A stretch of 64,000 nt of DNA. Source: CAWALV01 sp963782965. GTDB lineage: Bacteria; Actinomycetota; Actinomycetes; Acidothermales; Acidothermaceae. The stretch covers positions 1,270,894 to 1,334,893 of the forward strand of contig CAWALV010000002.1 in NCBI GenBank assembly GCA_963782965.1, given 5' to 3'. Each line of letters opens with the position of its first letter. Within the stretch, counting starts at the first letter, position 1. The translations under genes were made by a program, and so were the position numbers. The notes beneath the pieces are model-generated. The model had not been told where the DNA came from and did no database searches. It worked only from the letters and a program-made list of their open reading frames with translations. Of this stretch, positions 17,595 to 26,400 are shown piece after piece.

Positions 17595-18785
17595 ATGCGA
17601 GTCGCGGCTATCGGGAGTGTGCTCGGCCTGGTCGCCGTGGCTCTGGTCGGTGCGCTCTGGTACTGGGTGCGCGGCAACCGCAGCCTCGGCACGCCCCTGC
17701 AGCGAGTGACCTACGAGGTGCTGCACACCGCCGGGACGGCGGCCCGCGCCCTGCGGGCGGGTCTCACCAAGGACAGCGCCACCCGCGCAGCGCCGGAGCT
17801 TCGCTCCCTCCTGGGTGCGGTCGCGCTCGGCCTCGTTGGCGAGAGCGGCCTGCTCGCGTGGGACGGTCGCAGCGTCGACCATGCCGACCTCGTCGTGCCG
17901 TACGCCCGCCAGGTGATCGCCAATGGCCGGGCGAAGGTCCTCGGGCCCCGCGACCTCCGTTGCCCGGCCGGCGTCGACTGCCAGCTGCGCTCCGGCGTCG
18001 TCGTCCCTCTCACTGACGGCGACGCGGTCGTCGGGGCTTTGGTGTCGCTCGGGCCCACTGCCCGGGTCGGTCTGCTGCGGGCGGCCAGCGAGGTCGCCCG
18101 GTTCGCCTCGACGCAGATCGAGCTCAACCAACTCGACAGGTCGCGGGCCCGCGCGGCGGAGGCCGAGTTGCGGTTCCTGCGGGCTCAGATCTCCCCGCAC
18201 TTCGTCTACAACGCCCTGACGGCGATCGCGTCGTTCATGCGCTCCGACCCCGACCGGGCCCGGTCGTTGCTGCTCGGGTTCGCCGATTTCATCCGCTACA
18301 GCTTCCGCAGCCGTGGCCAGTTCGCCACGATCGCCGACGAGTTACAGGCGGTCGACACCTACCTCGAGCTGGAACGTGCCAGGTTCGGCAACCGGCTGGA
18401 GGTGGTGTTGCGGGTGTCACCCGAGGTGCTTTCCGTCGCAGTGCCTTGCCTCCTGCTCCAGCCGCTCGTCGAGAACGCCGTCCAGCACGGTCTGCAGCAC
18501 AAGGAGGGTGTCGGTCATCTCACGATCGTCGCCGAGGACGCCGGCACCGAGTGCGTGCTCAGCGTCGAGGACGACGGAGTGGGCATGGATCCCGAGCAGT
18601 TGCGGGCGCAGCATGCGGGCCATCAGTTGATGCGCGACGGGCATGTGGGGCTGAGCAACGTCGATGAGCGACTGCGTCAAATCTTCGGCGCCGAGCACGG
18701 AGTCACCGTCGAGACCGGCCCGGGCGCGGGCACGAAGGTGACGGTGCGGGTGCCGAAGTACCACGCGGGCGTGCGGGCGTCGTGA
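17595..18785 (+). CDS. LytS-type sensor histidine kinase
   Basis: A 396-residue membrane-tethered kinase. There is one N-terminal helix (about residues 5-25) and a GAF-like middle (about 70-170). Next comes the His_kinase (PF06580) motif LRAQISPHFVYNALTAI with phosphoacceptor H202, then an N-box LLQPLVENAVQHGLQH and G-box VEDDGVGM. The type pairs with LytTR response regulators. It overlaps the next gene by four bases (GTGA), and that gene in turn couples to a symporter operon. In related actinobacteria this set senses an external or internal carboxylic acid to control its uptake; the ligand here is not known. Confidence 0.9.
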   Translation: MRVAAIGSVLGLVAVALVGALWYWVRGNRSLGTPLQRVTYEVLHTAGTAARALRAGLTKDSATRAAPELRSLLGAVALGLVGESGLLAWDGRSVDHADLVVPYARQVIANGRAKVLGPRDLRCPAGVDCQLRSGVVVPLTDGDAVVGALVSLGPTARVGLLRAASEVARFASTQIELNQLDRSRARAAEAELRFLRAQISPHFVYNALTAIASFMRSDPDRARSLLLGFADFIRYSFRSRGQFATIADELQAVDTYLELERARFGNRLEVVLRVSPEVLSVAVPCLLLQPLVENAVQHGLQHKEGVGHLTIVAEDAGTECVLSVEDDGVGMDPEQLRAQHAGHQLMRDGHVGLSNVDERLRQIFGAEHGVTVETGPGAGTKVTVRVPKYHAGVRAS

Positions 18786-19540
18786 CCGGGCAGATGCCGT
18801 TGCGGGTCCTGGTCGTCGACGACGAGACACCGGCCCGCGATGACATCCACTTCTTGTTGCAGCGCCACCCTGCGGTCGGAGTCGTCGACACCGCCGTCGA
18901 CGCCGCTGACGGTCTGCGGCGGCTGCAGTCGGCCAGCTACGACGGTGTCTTCCTCGACGTCCGGATGCCCGGGCTCGACGGGATCGAACTAGCGCGCGTG
19001 CTGCGGCGGTTCGCCGACCCGCCCGCCGTCGTCTTCGTGACCGCGTTCGAGGAGCACGCGCGGGCAGCTTTCGACGTCCACGCGTGCGACTACCTGCTCA
19101 AGCCTGTTTCTGAGCCGCGGCTCGCCGAGGCGGTTCGCTGCGTGATCGACGCGCGTCGCACGTCGCCGCAGAACCAACCGGACGACGACCTCGCCACCGT
19201 CCCGGTCGAGACCGGCGGGCGCACGCTCCTCGTCGACCGCGACGACGTGTGCTGGGTCGAAGCCAACGGCGACTACGCGCGGCTGCATACCGTCCAAGGA
19301 GTCGGCTACCTCGTTCGGCTGCCACTGGCGCTGCTGGAGGAACGCTGGTCAGCGGCGGGCTTCGTGCGTGCGCATCGCAGCCACCTGGTCGCCTTGCGAT
19401 ACGTGACGGAGGTGCGGACCGATACCGCAGGCGCGGCGATCGTGCGCGTGGCCGGGCAGGAACTGCCGGTGAGCCGTCGCAACGTTGCCGAACTCAAGCG
19501 CCGGCTGCTGCGATCGCCGCGAGCCGGGAGGTCGGGCTGA
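18782..19540 (+). CDS. LytTR-family response regulator
   Basis: A 252-residue regulator. The N-terminal receiver domain has VVDDE and phosphoacceptor D59 in FLDVRMPG and a conserved Lys in LLKPVSE. The C-terminal LytTR DNA-binding domain (about residues 140-240) includes VCWVEANGDYARLHT and FVRAHRSHLVAL. It is the cognate partner of the coupled histidine kinase. Its stop shares a base with the ATG of the next gene (TGATG). Targets probably include the symporter operon itself. Confidence 0.92.
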   Translation: MTGQMPLRVLVVDDETPARDDIHFLLQRHPAVGVVDTAVDAADGLRRLQSASYDGVFLDVRMPGLDGIELARVLRRFADPPAVVFVTAFEEHARAAFDVHACDYLLKPVSEPRLAEAVRCVIDARRTSPQNQPDDDLATVPVETGGRTLLVDRDDVCWVEANGDYARLHTVQGVGYLVRLPLALLEERWSAAGFVRAHRSHLVALRYVTEVRTDTAGAAIVRVAGQELPVSRRNVAELKRRLLRSPRAGRSG

Positions 19541-20010
19541 TGCCGCATCGCATCCCCCCGCGCGGCCGCCTCCGGGGCGGCGGCCCGGTGCCACCGCAAC
19601 GGCCCGCGGTCCGGGCCCGGGGCGGGAGTGGTGCGACCGCCGCTGCCGATGCCCCACCCGCCCGCCGCGAGGTCGTCCGCTTCGACGACGTGCGCCGTGC
19701 CGGCACCGGCGACAGCAGCCCCAGCCTCGACGAGCGTGAATACCGCGACGTCCTGCTGCGCTCGCTGATGCGGGCGCAGCTCGGCCTCACCTTGGGCTTC
19801 ATCGCCCTCGCCGTCGGCGTGCTCGCGTCGTTGCCGTTGGTCGCCGCCCTCGCGCCCTGGCTCGCCTACCGGCACGTGTTCGGGGTGCCGATGTCGCTCG
19901 CCGTGTTGGGGGTCGCGGTCTACCCCGTCCTGATCGGGCTCGGCTTCACCTACGTGCGGTTTGCCGAGCGCACCGAGCGGCGTTTCCTCGATCTGGTCGA
20001 TCGCTTGTGA
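19540..20010 (+). CDS. small two-helix membrane protein, DUF485-like symporter partner
   Basis: A 156-residue protein. The first 65 residues are Pro/Arg-rich and low complexity. Then comes a soluble segment SPSLDEREYRDVLLRSLMRAQL and two hydrophobic helices (about 78-105 and 115-140) ending with RFAERTERRFLDLVDRL. Position, size and topology match the small DUF485/YjcH-type partners that precede acetate symporters, although sequence similarity to DUF485 is weak by eye. It is coupled at both ends (TGATG upstream, GTGA downstream). A role in assembly or regulation of the symporter is inferred. Confidence 0.65.
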   Translation: MPHRIPPRGRLRGGGPVPPQRPAVRARGGSGATAAADAPPARREVVRFDDVRRAGTGDSSPSLDEREYRDVLLRSLMRAQLGLTLGFIALAVGVLASLPLVAALAPWLAYRHVFGVPMSLAVLGVAVYPVLIGLGFTYVRFAERTERRFLDLVDRL

Positions 20011-21737
20011 GTTCGCCGCTCGCCCTCGCTGCCGTCGTCCTCATGACCTTGGCGACGATGGCCGTCGGCGCGTACGGCGTTCGCGTCGCGCGCACGCCCG
20101 ACGACTTCATGGTCGCCGCACGGGCGGTGCCGCCGTGGCGCAACGCAGCAGCCATCTCGGGTGAGTACCTGTCGGCTGCATCGTTCCTCGGTGTCGCCGG
20201 CCTGGTGCTCAAGGACGGCCTCGGCATGTTGTGGTACCCCGTCGGATACGCCGCGGGCTACCTCATGCTTCTGCTGCTGGTGGCTGCGCCGCTGCGAAGG
20301 TTCGGCGCGTACACGATTCCCGACTTCGCCGAGGGGCGCCTCGGTGAGCCGCGGCTGCGCAAGGTCGCGACCAGCTGCGTGCTCGTCATCGGGTGGTTCT
20401 ACTTGTTGCCCCAGCTCAAGGGTGCCGGGCTCACTCTCGGCGTCTTGCTCGGCGCGCCGTACTGGGTAGGTGTCGTCGTTCTCGCCGTCGTCGTCACGAC
20501 GAACATCGTCGCGGGCGGCATGAAGGGCGTCACGCTCGTGCAGGCCTTGCAGTACTGGTTGAAACTCACCGCGATCGCCATCCCCGCACTGGTCCTCCTG
20601 GCGGTGGTCGGTGGTCTGCATCGCGGGGAGGTGACGAAGCCTGCGCCCCCGACGTTCACGACGGCGACGACGGTCGAGGTGCACACCCCAGTGGTCGTCG
20701 ACGTCGTGCAGCCCGTCGCCGTCCGCGCGACGGGCACGATCGACGGCGCGCAAGTCGACGGCGCCTTGCAGCTGACGGCCGGAACGCACCGCTTCGATCG
20801 CGGTTCGACGGTGACGTTCCCGGCCGGCAGCGAGGCGCCGCACGCCGAGCAGGTGCCCTTGCTCTCCGGCCGCGACTGGGCATCGCCGCTTGCCGGTCAC
20901 GGCCCAGGCGGCGATCACCCGCTGGCCCTGACCTACTCGCTGATCATGGCCACCTTCCTCGGCACGCTCGGCCTGCCGCACATCCTGGTGCGCTTCTACA
21001 CCAACCGCGACGGCGTCGCGGCGCGCCGAACGACCGCGATCGTGCTCGTGCTCCTCGGCGCGTTCTATCTGTTCCCGGCGATGTTCGCCGTGCTCGGGCG
21101 GTTGCGGCAGCCGGGTCTCTACGTGACCGGGCAGACCGACTCCGTCGTCCTCGTGCTGCCGCAGGCGCTCGTCGCCGGCGTCGGCGGCCGCGTCCTCGGC
21201 GCACTGGTCGCGGCCGGTGCCTTCGCCGCGTTCTTGTCGACGTCGTCCGGCCTGCTGGTCAGCGTCTCCGGGGCGTTGTCACACGACCTCTTGCACGGTG
21301 GGGTCCGCACCTTCCGGCGTTGTGCGGTGTTCGCGGGTGCGGTCGCGCTCGTTGCCGGGCTCCAGGTGCAGCGTTTCGACCTCAACCTGCTCGTCGGGTG
21401 GTGCTTCGCCATTGCGGCCTCGACCTTCTGCCCCTTGCTGGTGCTCGGCATCTGGTGGCGCCGACTGACCTGGCCGGGAGCCGTCGCGGGTCTGGTGCTC
21501 GGTGGCGGTTGCTCGACGATCGCGATCGTGGCGACGATGCTCGGCGCGGCTGCAGGCGGCTGGCCCGCCGTGCTGTTGGGGGAGCCGGCGATCTGGACGG
21601 TGCCTCTCGCGTTCGTCGCGATGGTCGCCGGCTCGCTGCTGACCCAAGCCATGGTGCCGGTCGACGTCGAGGCGAAGCTGCTGCAGATGCACCTGCCCGA
21701 GCGGCTGGCGCTGCGCGTCGCCCGATCGGTGAGTTGA
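20007..21737 (+). CDS. cation/acetate symporter (ActP/MctC-like, SSS family)
   Basis: Sodium- or proton-coupled carboxylate uptake across the cytoplasmic membrane. The 576-residue protein has about 13 helices and the motif GEYLSAASFLGVAGLVL of the acetate branch, then WYPVGYAAGYLMLLLLVA and DFAEGRLGEPRLR. A roughly 90-residue soluble loop near residues 210-300, typical of ActP/MctC, follows. GFL-type helix GTLGLPHILVRFYTNRD is also diagnostic. It is the last gene of a four-gene coupled unit with a LytS/LytTR system and completes the acetate block. Confidence 0.9.
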   Translation: MSSPLALAAVVLMTLATMAVGAYGVRVARTPDDFMVAARAVPPWRNAAAISGEYLSAASFLGVAGLVLKDGLGMLWYPVGYAAGYLMLLLLVAAPLRRFGAYTIPDFAEGRLGEPRLRKVATSCVLVIGWFYLLPQLKGAGLTLGVLLGAPYWVGVVVLAVVVTTNIVAGGMKGVTLVQALQYWLKLTAIAIPALVLLAVVGGLHRGEVTKPAPPTFTTATTVEVHTPVVVDVVQPVAVRATGTIDGAQVDGALQLTAGTHRFDRGSTVTFPAGSEAPHAEQVPLLSGRDWASPLAGHGPGGDHPLALTYSLIMATFLGTLGLPHILVRFYTNRDGVAARRTTAIVLVLLGAFYLFPAMFAVLGRLRQPGLYVTGQTDSVVLVLPQALVAGVGGRVLGALVAAGAFAAFLSTSSGLLVSVSGALSHDLLHGGVRTFRRCAVFAGAVALVAGLQVQRFDLNLLVGWCFAIAASTFCPLLVLGIWWRRLTWPGAVAGLVLGGGCSTIAIVATMLGAAAGGWPAVLLGEPAIWTVPLAFVAMVAGSLLTQAMVPVDVEAKLLQMHLPERLALRVARSVS

Positions 21738-21746
21738 CCCGACTGC

Positions 21747-24089
21747 TCAGTCGAGTTCGACCCGCACCACCGGGGTGCGGGGTGACCACGGGGCACGGCC
21801 GAGCACCTTGCCGGCGAAGCCTGCTTGTTCGACGACGCGGCTGGTGACCCAAAGGCAGCGGCCGGCGGCATCGGTGAGTATCTCGTCGAACGCCGCGGCC
21901 GGAGCACCGCGGCCCAACTCCTCCCCGTGCAGCGCGGCCGCGATGTCGGCGGTCGAGTTGCTGACCGCGATGGAACGCACGGTCGGATCGGAGCCACCGG
22001 TGAAGGCACCGAAGGCGGTCGGCCGTCCCACGATGAGGAAGCGGGTGATCGAACCGGAAAGGTCGTCGACCTCGCGCTCGGCGAGTTTCACGCCGTCGGC
22101 CGTGTTCTCCTTGCCTTCGCCGGCGAGAGCAACGGCGGGCCCGCTCGATACAGCGACCAACCGAAGGGCTTCGGCGGTCGACTCGCACGGCGTCGGCGCC
22201 AGCCCCCAGCGCCTGATGAAGTTGCCGCACTGCGCGATCGCCTGCGGATGGCTGTACAGCGTCGCGCCGCCGGTCAGCTCGGCGTCCGCGCGCACGTAGG
22301 CATCGAACCGGACGGCGACGTCGACCACGCCGCCCGCTGCGAGGTCGCCGGCGAACTCGAGCAGCGCCACCGCTGCGCGGCTCACCAGCCCCGACGACGA
22401 GCTGGTGATCGGCAGCACGGCAAGCGATCCGCTCGAAACCCTTGCCAGGACGGCGTCGAAGCTCTCGCACGCGACCAGCGACGGTTCGGCCAAGCCGACT
22501 GTGTGCGCACCTTGCCGTGCCGCGACTTCGGAGAACGTGCCGGAAGGCCCGAGGAAGGCGACGTCGCGCGTCGTCCCTGTTGCCGGGCGCGCGATGCCCT
22601 TCGGCCAGGCGTAGCTCTCCTCCACGCGACGGCGAAGAGACTCGGTCATCTCGTCGAGACTGTGGTCGATGCGAATACCGATGCCGATCACCACCGACCG
22701 CTGCCCGGTGCGCACGGCCTCGGAGACCACGTCTCCACCGCGAGTGCCCGGGGTACCGGCAACAGCGGTGAGGACGCCGTTGCCGGCCACCGATTCCGGC
22801 ACGAGGAAGCGGATGTCGCGGCGGATGTAGGTGAGGCAGTTCTCCAGCTCGTGCTCGAGTTCGGCACCGACGACGAGCTCGACGTGGCCGAGGGCGAAGA
22901 CGGTGTCGCGCGGCTTTTGGTTGAATCCGTGGCGACGTGCATTCTGTTCGCCCGGCCCGTCGAGCAGCGCCGCCGAGCCGCGCTTTCCGACCAGCAGCTC
23001 GCGAAGCGTGACCTCGTTGGCCGCCAGCTTGACGATGCGGCCGACTCGCGGCATGTCGTCGCGGCCGACCGGTCGGATGCCGACCAGTTCGCCGGTGCGC
23101 CGGCACCGGGCCAGCTCCGTGCGGGTCGACTGCGCGGCGGTCACCGCTGTCGTGGCGGCAGCACGAACCGTTTCGAAGAACGTGCCACCGAAATGCTCGC
23201 GGATCGCAGCGAGGTGGTCGCCGACCGCTTCTCGGTCGCCGGTGTCGGTTGCTTCACGAAGATGGGTCGCGGCAGCGGCAAGCATGTCGCTGGCGCGGGC
23301 GCTGTCGAGCATGACCTGGATGTCGGCGATCGTCGACTGGTGCCGGCGTTCGAGTACGCGTGCGGCCAGGCCGAACAGTGACTCGAACAGCGGGGTACGT
23401 GCAGCCCACACGTCGTCCTCGAGATCGAGGCCTGAAGTGAGGACGGCGTCGGCGAACGTGAGCAACGACTGGTGGGCGGCACCCTGGACGTAGGCCATCA
23501 CGGCGTCGTGTCGCTGCGCGGTCCCGACCTTCACGATGCCGCCCGCACGTTCGATCGCCTCGTCGAGCCAGCCGAACGATTCGATGCCGCGTGCGGCTTC
23601 CGTGCCGCCGGCGCCGTTCGCAACGTAGACGGTCTGGCCGTCGAGTGACAGTGCGTTCGCCTCGAACAAGGGATGGACGGCGAGCAGCGGCCGTTGCGCA
23701 CTGTGCGGTGAGACCTGACGGAGGCTTTCGCTCATCGTGTGCGTCACGACGGCGACGGCGGCATCTGCCGCCACGGCCGGCAGCAGCATCGCCGCTGTCG
23801 TGGCGAGGGCGTCGCGAGGCACGGCGAAGCAGACCACCAGCCCCGGCGCGAGCAGGTCGACGTCCGCGGCCCCGGACGCCGACTCGGCGAGCTCGTCGAC
23901 GCCGGCGAGGGGGACGACGGGGCAGCGGAACGCCCACTCGCGGGAGTGCAGTTGCTTCAACGAATCCTGGGTGTCGACCAGGTAGACGCTCGCCCAGTCG
24001 ACCTCGGGGAAAAGGTGTTCGCACAACCAGTAGCCCATGCCGGCCGCCGCGCCCACGACGAGGAGCCGGCGCGCCTGGTCGGTTGGCAC
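21747..24089 (-). CDS. prephenate dehydrogenase-like / unknown / prephenate dehydratase fusion
   Basis: A 780-residue, three-part protein. About residues 1-320 resemble prephenate dehydrogenase: Rossmann start RRLLVVGAAAGMGYWLCEHL, then THTMSESLRQ and AVHPLFEANALSL. About 330-490 match nothing I recognise. About 495-690 form a prephenate dehydratase module with VAFLGPSGTFSEVAARQG, LPITSSSSGLVSRA and the catalytic TRF in SGSITRFLIVGRP. No ACT regulatory domain or ESRP motif is visible in the last 80 residues. GTG 24089 was chosen because GAGGAG lies eight bases upstream; the frame could start at 24119. It could serve Phe/Tyr formation or a specialised pathway. Confidence 0.7.
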   Translation of the reverse strand: MPTDQARRLLVVGAAAGMGYWLCEHLFPEVDWASVYLVDTQDSLKQLHSREWAFRCPVVPLAGVDELAESASGAADVDLLAPGLVVCFAVPRDALATTAAMLLPAVAADAAVAVVTHTMSESLRQVSPHSAQRPLLAVHPLFEANALSLDGQTVYVANGAGGTEAARGIESFGWLDEAIERAGGIVKVGTAQRHDAVMAYVQGAAHQSLLTFADAVLTSGLDLEDDVWAARTPLFESLFGLAARVLERRHQSTIADIQVMLDSARASDMLAAAATHLREATDTGDREAVGDHLAAIREHFGGTFFETVRAAATTAVTAAQSTRTELARCRRTGELVGIRPVGRDDMPRVGRIVKLAANEVTLRELLVGKRGSAALLDGPGEQNARRHGFNQKPRDTVFALGHVELVVGAELEHELENCLTYIRRDIRFLVPESVAGNGVLTAVAGTPGTRGGDVVSEAVRTGQRSVVIGIGIRIDHSLDEMTESLRRRVEESYAWPKGIARPATGTTRDVAFLGPSGTFSEVAARQGAHTVGLAEPSLVACESFDAVLARVSSGSLAVLPITSSSSGLVSRAAVALLEFAGDLAAGGVVDVAVRFDAYVRADAELTGGATLYSHPQAIAQCGNFIRRWGLAPTPCESTAEALRLVAVSSGPAVALAGEGKENTADGVKLAEREVDDLSGSITRFLIVGRPTAFGAFTGGSDPTVRSIAVSNSTADIAAALHGEELGRGAPAAAFDEILTDAAGRCLWVTSRVVEQAGFAGKVLGRAPWSPRTPVVRVELD

Positions 24090-24373
24090 GGCACTGTCTC
24101 CTCGCTGGTCGGGACCCAAGAGCCGGTGTCGACCGGCTGGAGCCGATGGCGGCCGACATCAGCCGGCTCCGGCCGGTGCGAGAGTACCGCGCGGGCGCTC
24201 GTCGACCGGGCTGGCGGGCGCTGGCGCGGGTGCCGCTGCCCGATAGCCCGAATGGCGGCTTGCCCCTTAGCCCGCCCAGACTCTACTGTCACGGAATCTC
24301 GAACTTTGTGGGGAATGTCGGGGTATGCCGCGCATGTCGCCGGCCCCTGTCCCCGATTGGGCGAGGAGCATGC

Positions 24374-25003
24374 ATGACGATGCAAGCAACGCGGCCGGGA
24401 TCAGTCCGGCTGGACCACCCCTTCACACATGCCGCTCGAGGTGAGTTGCACCTGCAGCACGAGGGCGGCGCCGGCGGGCGAACCTGGGCGCAGCCCGGCG
24501 GGCAGATGTTCGATTCCTTGGAACCCAAGCTGCGGCAGTTCGTCAGCGAGCAAGAGATGTTCTTCCTTGCGACGGTCGGCCGCGACGACTACCTCGACTG
24601 CATCGTGCGAACCGGGACGCCCGGGTTCGTGCAGGTGCCCGACCGCTACCGGCTGTACTACCCGGAGTTCGGCACTGGCGGCCTTGTCTCGAGCATGGGT
24701 AGCGTCCGCGAGAACCCGTCGGTCGCGCTGCTCTTCCTCGGCGCTGCAGGCGACTCGGTGGCCCTGCACGTGACCGGCTGCGCCAGGGTGTTCGGCATCG
24801 GGCGATTGCCCTACGACCTGAAAGCGACCGCGCGCACCCGCCAGGAGATGCAAAGCCCCGGCGAGCGGCCGACGTGCTGGGTCGAGGTGACGGTGCAGGC
24901 CGCCTTCGTCGGCTGCTCGAGCCAGCTGCCGCGTGTCGTCGCGTTGCCTGCCGGCAGCGAGCCTGCCCGTTGGTCCGCGGAGCTTGGGACCTTCGGCCGG
25001 TGA
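24374..25003 (+). CDS. pyridoxamine 5'-phosphate oxidase-fold flavoprotein
   Basis: A 209-residue protein of the PNPOx-like split-barrel superfamily. The conserved segment FVSEQEMFFLATVGRDDYLDCIVRTG and the later VALLFLG and LHVTGCARVF strands match the FMN-binding barrel. Substrate in this branch is usually unknown (F420 or heme-related members exist). ATG 24374 has GAGGAG five bases upstream. An iron box overlaps its stop codon, but that box is oriented for the downstream transporter. It is divergent from the prephenate fusion gene. Confidence 0.75.
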   Translation: MTMQATRPGSVRLDHPFTHAARGELHLQHEGGAGGRTWAQPGGQMFDSLEPKLRQFVSEQEMFFLATVGRDDYLDCIVRTGTPGFVQVPDRYRLYYPEFGTGGLVSSMGSVRENPSVALLFLGAAGDSVALHVTGCARVFGIGRLPYDLKATARTRQEMQSPGERPTCWVEVTVQAAFVGCSSQLPRVVALPAGSEPARWSAELGTFGR

Positions 25004-25019
25004 GGTAAGCCTTACCTGA
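25001..25019 (+). promoter_or_regulatory. IdeR/DtxR-type iron box
   Basis: TGAGGTAAGCCTTACCTGA matches the DtxR/IdeR consensus TTAGGTWAGSCTWACCTAA at 17 of 19 positions and is a near-perfect 19-base dyad. It begins on the TGA stop codon of the preceding flavoprotein gene and lies about 70 bases before the NRAMP gene, next to a TACTCT that could be a -10 box (25024-25029). Repression by IdeR (iron) or a related DtxR-family manganese sensor is expected. Confidence 0.85.
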
Positions 25020-25087
25020 CTCCTACTCTGGCTTTCGCAGGGTGCCTGCGCTAAAGGCGCGCCGGCGCGGCGGAGGGCGGACGACGG

Positions 25088-26386
25088 ATGGCAGGGGAGA
25101 GCGCAGCAGGCGCTCCCGCGCTGGCTGCCCCTGCCGGGCGATGGGTTCGCAGTTTTCGCTGGGGCCTGCTCGCGCTGTGGGGGCCCGGCCTCGTCGTCAT
25201 GCTTGCCGACACAGATGCCGGCTCGCTCGTGACGGCGGCGCAGTCCGGGGCGGGGTGGGGCTACCGCATGGTGTTGCCCCAACTGCTCCTCGTGCCGGTG
25301 TTGTTCGTCGTACAGGAGATGACCATCCGGCTCGGTATGGCCACCGGCCAAGGCCACGGTGCGCTGATTCGGGCCAGGTTCGGGCATCGCTGGGCGGTGC
25401 TGTCGGCGTCCACGCTCTTCCTGTCGTCGGTCGGTGCGCTGATCACCGAGTTCGCCGGGATTGCCGGCGTCGGTGAACTCTTCGGTGTCTCGCGTTGGGT
25501 CAGCGTGCCGGTGGTGACCGCGTTCCTGCTCGGGCTCGCGGTGACGGGCAGCTACACCCGCGTCGAGCGGATCGGCATCGCGTTGGGTTTGGCCGAGCTG
25601 ACGTTCGTCGCCGTCATGCTCCTCGCACGTCCCGACCTGCACGCCGTCGCGCACGGCCTGTCGTCCATGCCGGTGGGTGACGCTCAGTTCCGGTGGCTTC
25701 TCGCGGCGAACGTGGGCGCGGTGATCATGCCGTGGATGGTCTTCTACCAGCAGGGTGCCGTGATCGAGAAGCGGATGCGACCGTCGTCGTTGCGTAAGGC
25801 TCGAGTCGACACCGCCGTCGGCGCCGTCGTGACTCAGATCGTGATGATTGCGGTCGTCGTCAGCTTGGCCGCGACGGTTGGGCGCTCAGGTGGGGGGTCC
25901 GTCGCGAACCTTCGGCTCGACAGCGTCGGGCAGATCGCAGCGGCACTCTCACCGTTCCTCGGCGCGACAGCCGCGAAGGTGCTCGTCGGCCTCGGGTTGC
26001 TCGGCGCCGCCCTGGTGGCGGCCATCGTGTGTTCCTTGGCCGGCGCGTGGGGGCTTGCGGAGGTCTTCGGCTGGAATCACAGCCTCAACCGGCGGCCGTG
26101 CCGGCGCAACGCGAAGTTCTACCTCACCTACGCCGCCGCCCATGTCGTCGGTGCCGTCCTGGTCCTGGCCAGCTTCGACCTGGTCAGCCTGACGGTCGAC
26201 GTCGAGGTGATGAATGCGCTGCTGCTGCCCGTCGTCCTCGGGTTCCTGCTGGCACTGGAGGCGACGGCTCTGCCGGCCAGCTGGCGGATGCGTGGCGTGC
26301 GCAAGTACGCGACCTGGTTCATGTGCGGTGCAGTCATCGCCTTCGGCTTGTACAGCCTCTACGCCGTCGTCCCGCGGCTCCGCTGA
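25088..26386 (+). CDS. NRAMP-like divalent metal transporter
   Basis: A 432-residue protein with about 11 membrane helices in the NRAMP fold. The helix-1 metal motif, normally DPGN, is D43-A-G-S46 (within ADTDAGSLVT). The helix-6 motif, normally MPH, is M214-P-W (AVIMPWMVFYQQ). The coordinating Asp and Met are kept while Asn and His are replaced, so metal preference (Mn, Fe or Mg) is open. An iron box upstream supports iron or manganese uptake under DtxR-family control. The start ATG 25088 is supported by the first helix position. Convergent with the chemoreceptor-like gene, 14 bases apart. Confidence 0.82.
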   Translation: MAGESAAGAPALAAPAGRWVRSFRWGLLALWGPGLVVMLADTDAGSLVTAAQSGAGWGYRMVLPQLLLVPVLFVVQEMTIRLGMATGQGHGALIRARFGHRWAVLSASTLFLSSVGALITEFAGIAGVGELFGVSRWVSVPVVTAFLLGLAVTGSYTRVERIGIALGLAELTFVAVMLLARPDLHAVAHGLSSMPVGDAQFRWLLAANVGAVIMPWMVFYQQGAVIEKRMRPSSLRKARVDTAVGAVVTQIVMIAVVVSLAATVGRSGGGSVANLRLDSVGQIAAALSPFLGATAAKVLVGLGLLGAALVAAIVCSLAGAWGLAEVFGWNHSLNRRPCRRNAKFYLTYAAAHVVGAVLVLASFDLVSLTVDVEVMNALLLPVVLGFLLALEATALPASWRMRGVRKYATWFMCGAVIAFGLYSLYAVVPRLR

Positions 26387-26400
26387 CCGTTCGGGCCGAC

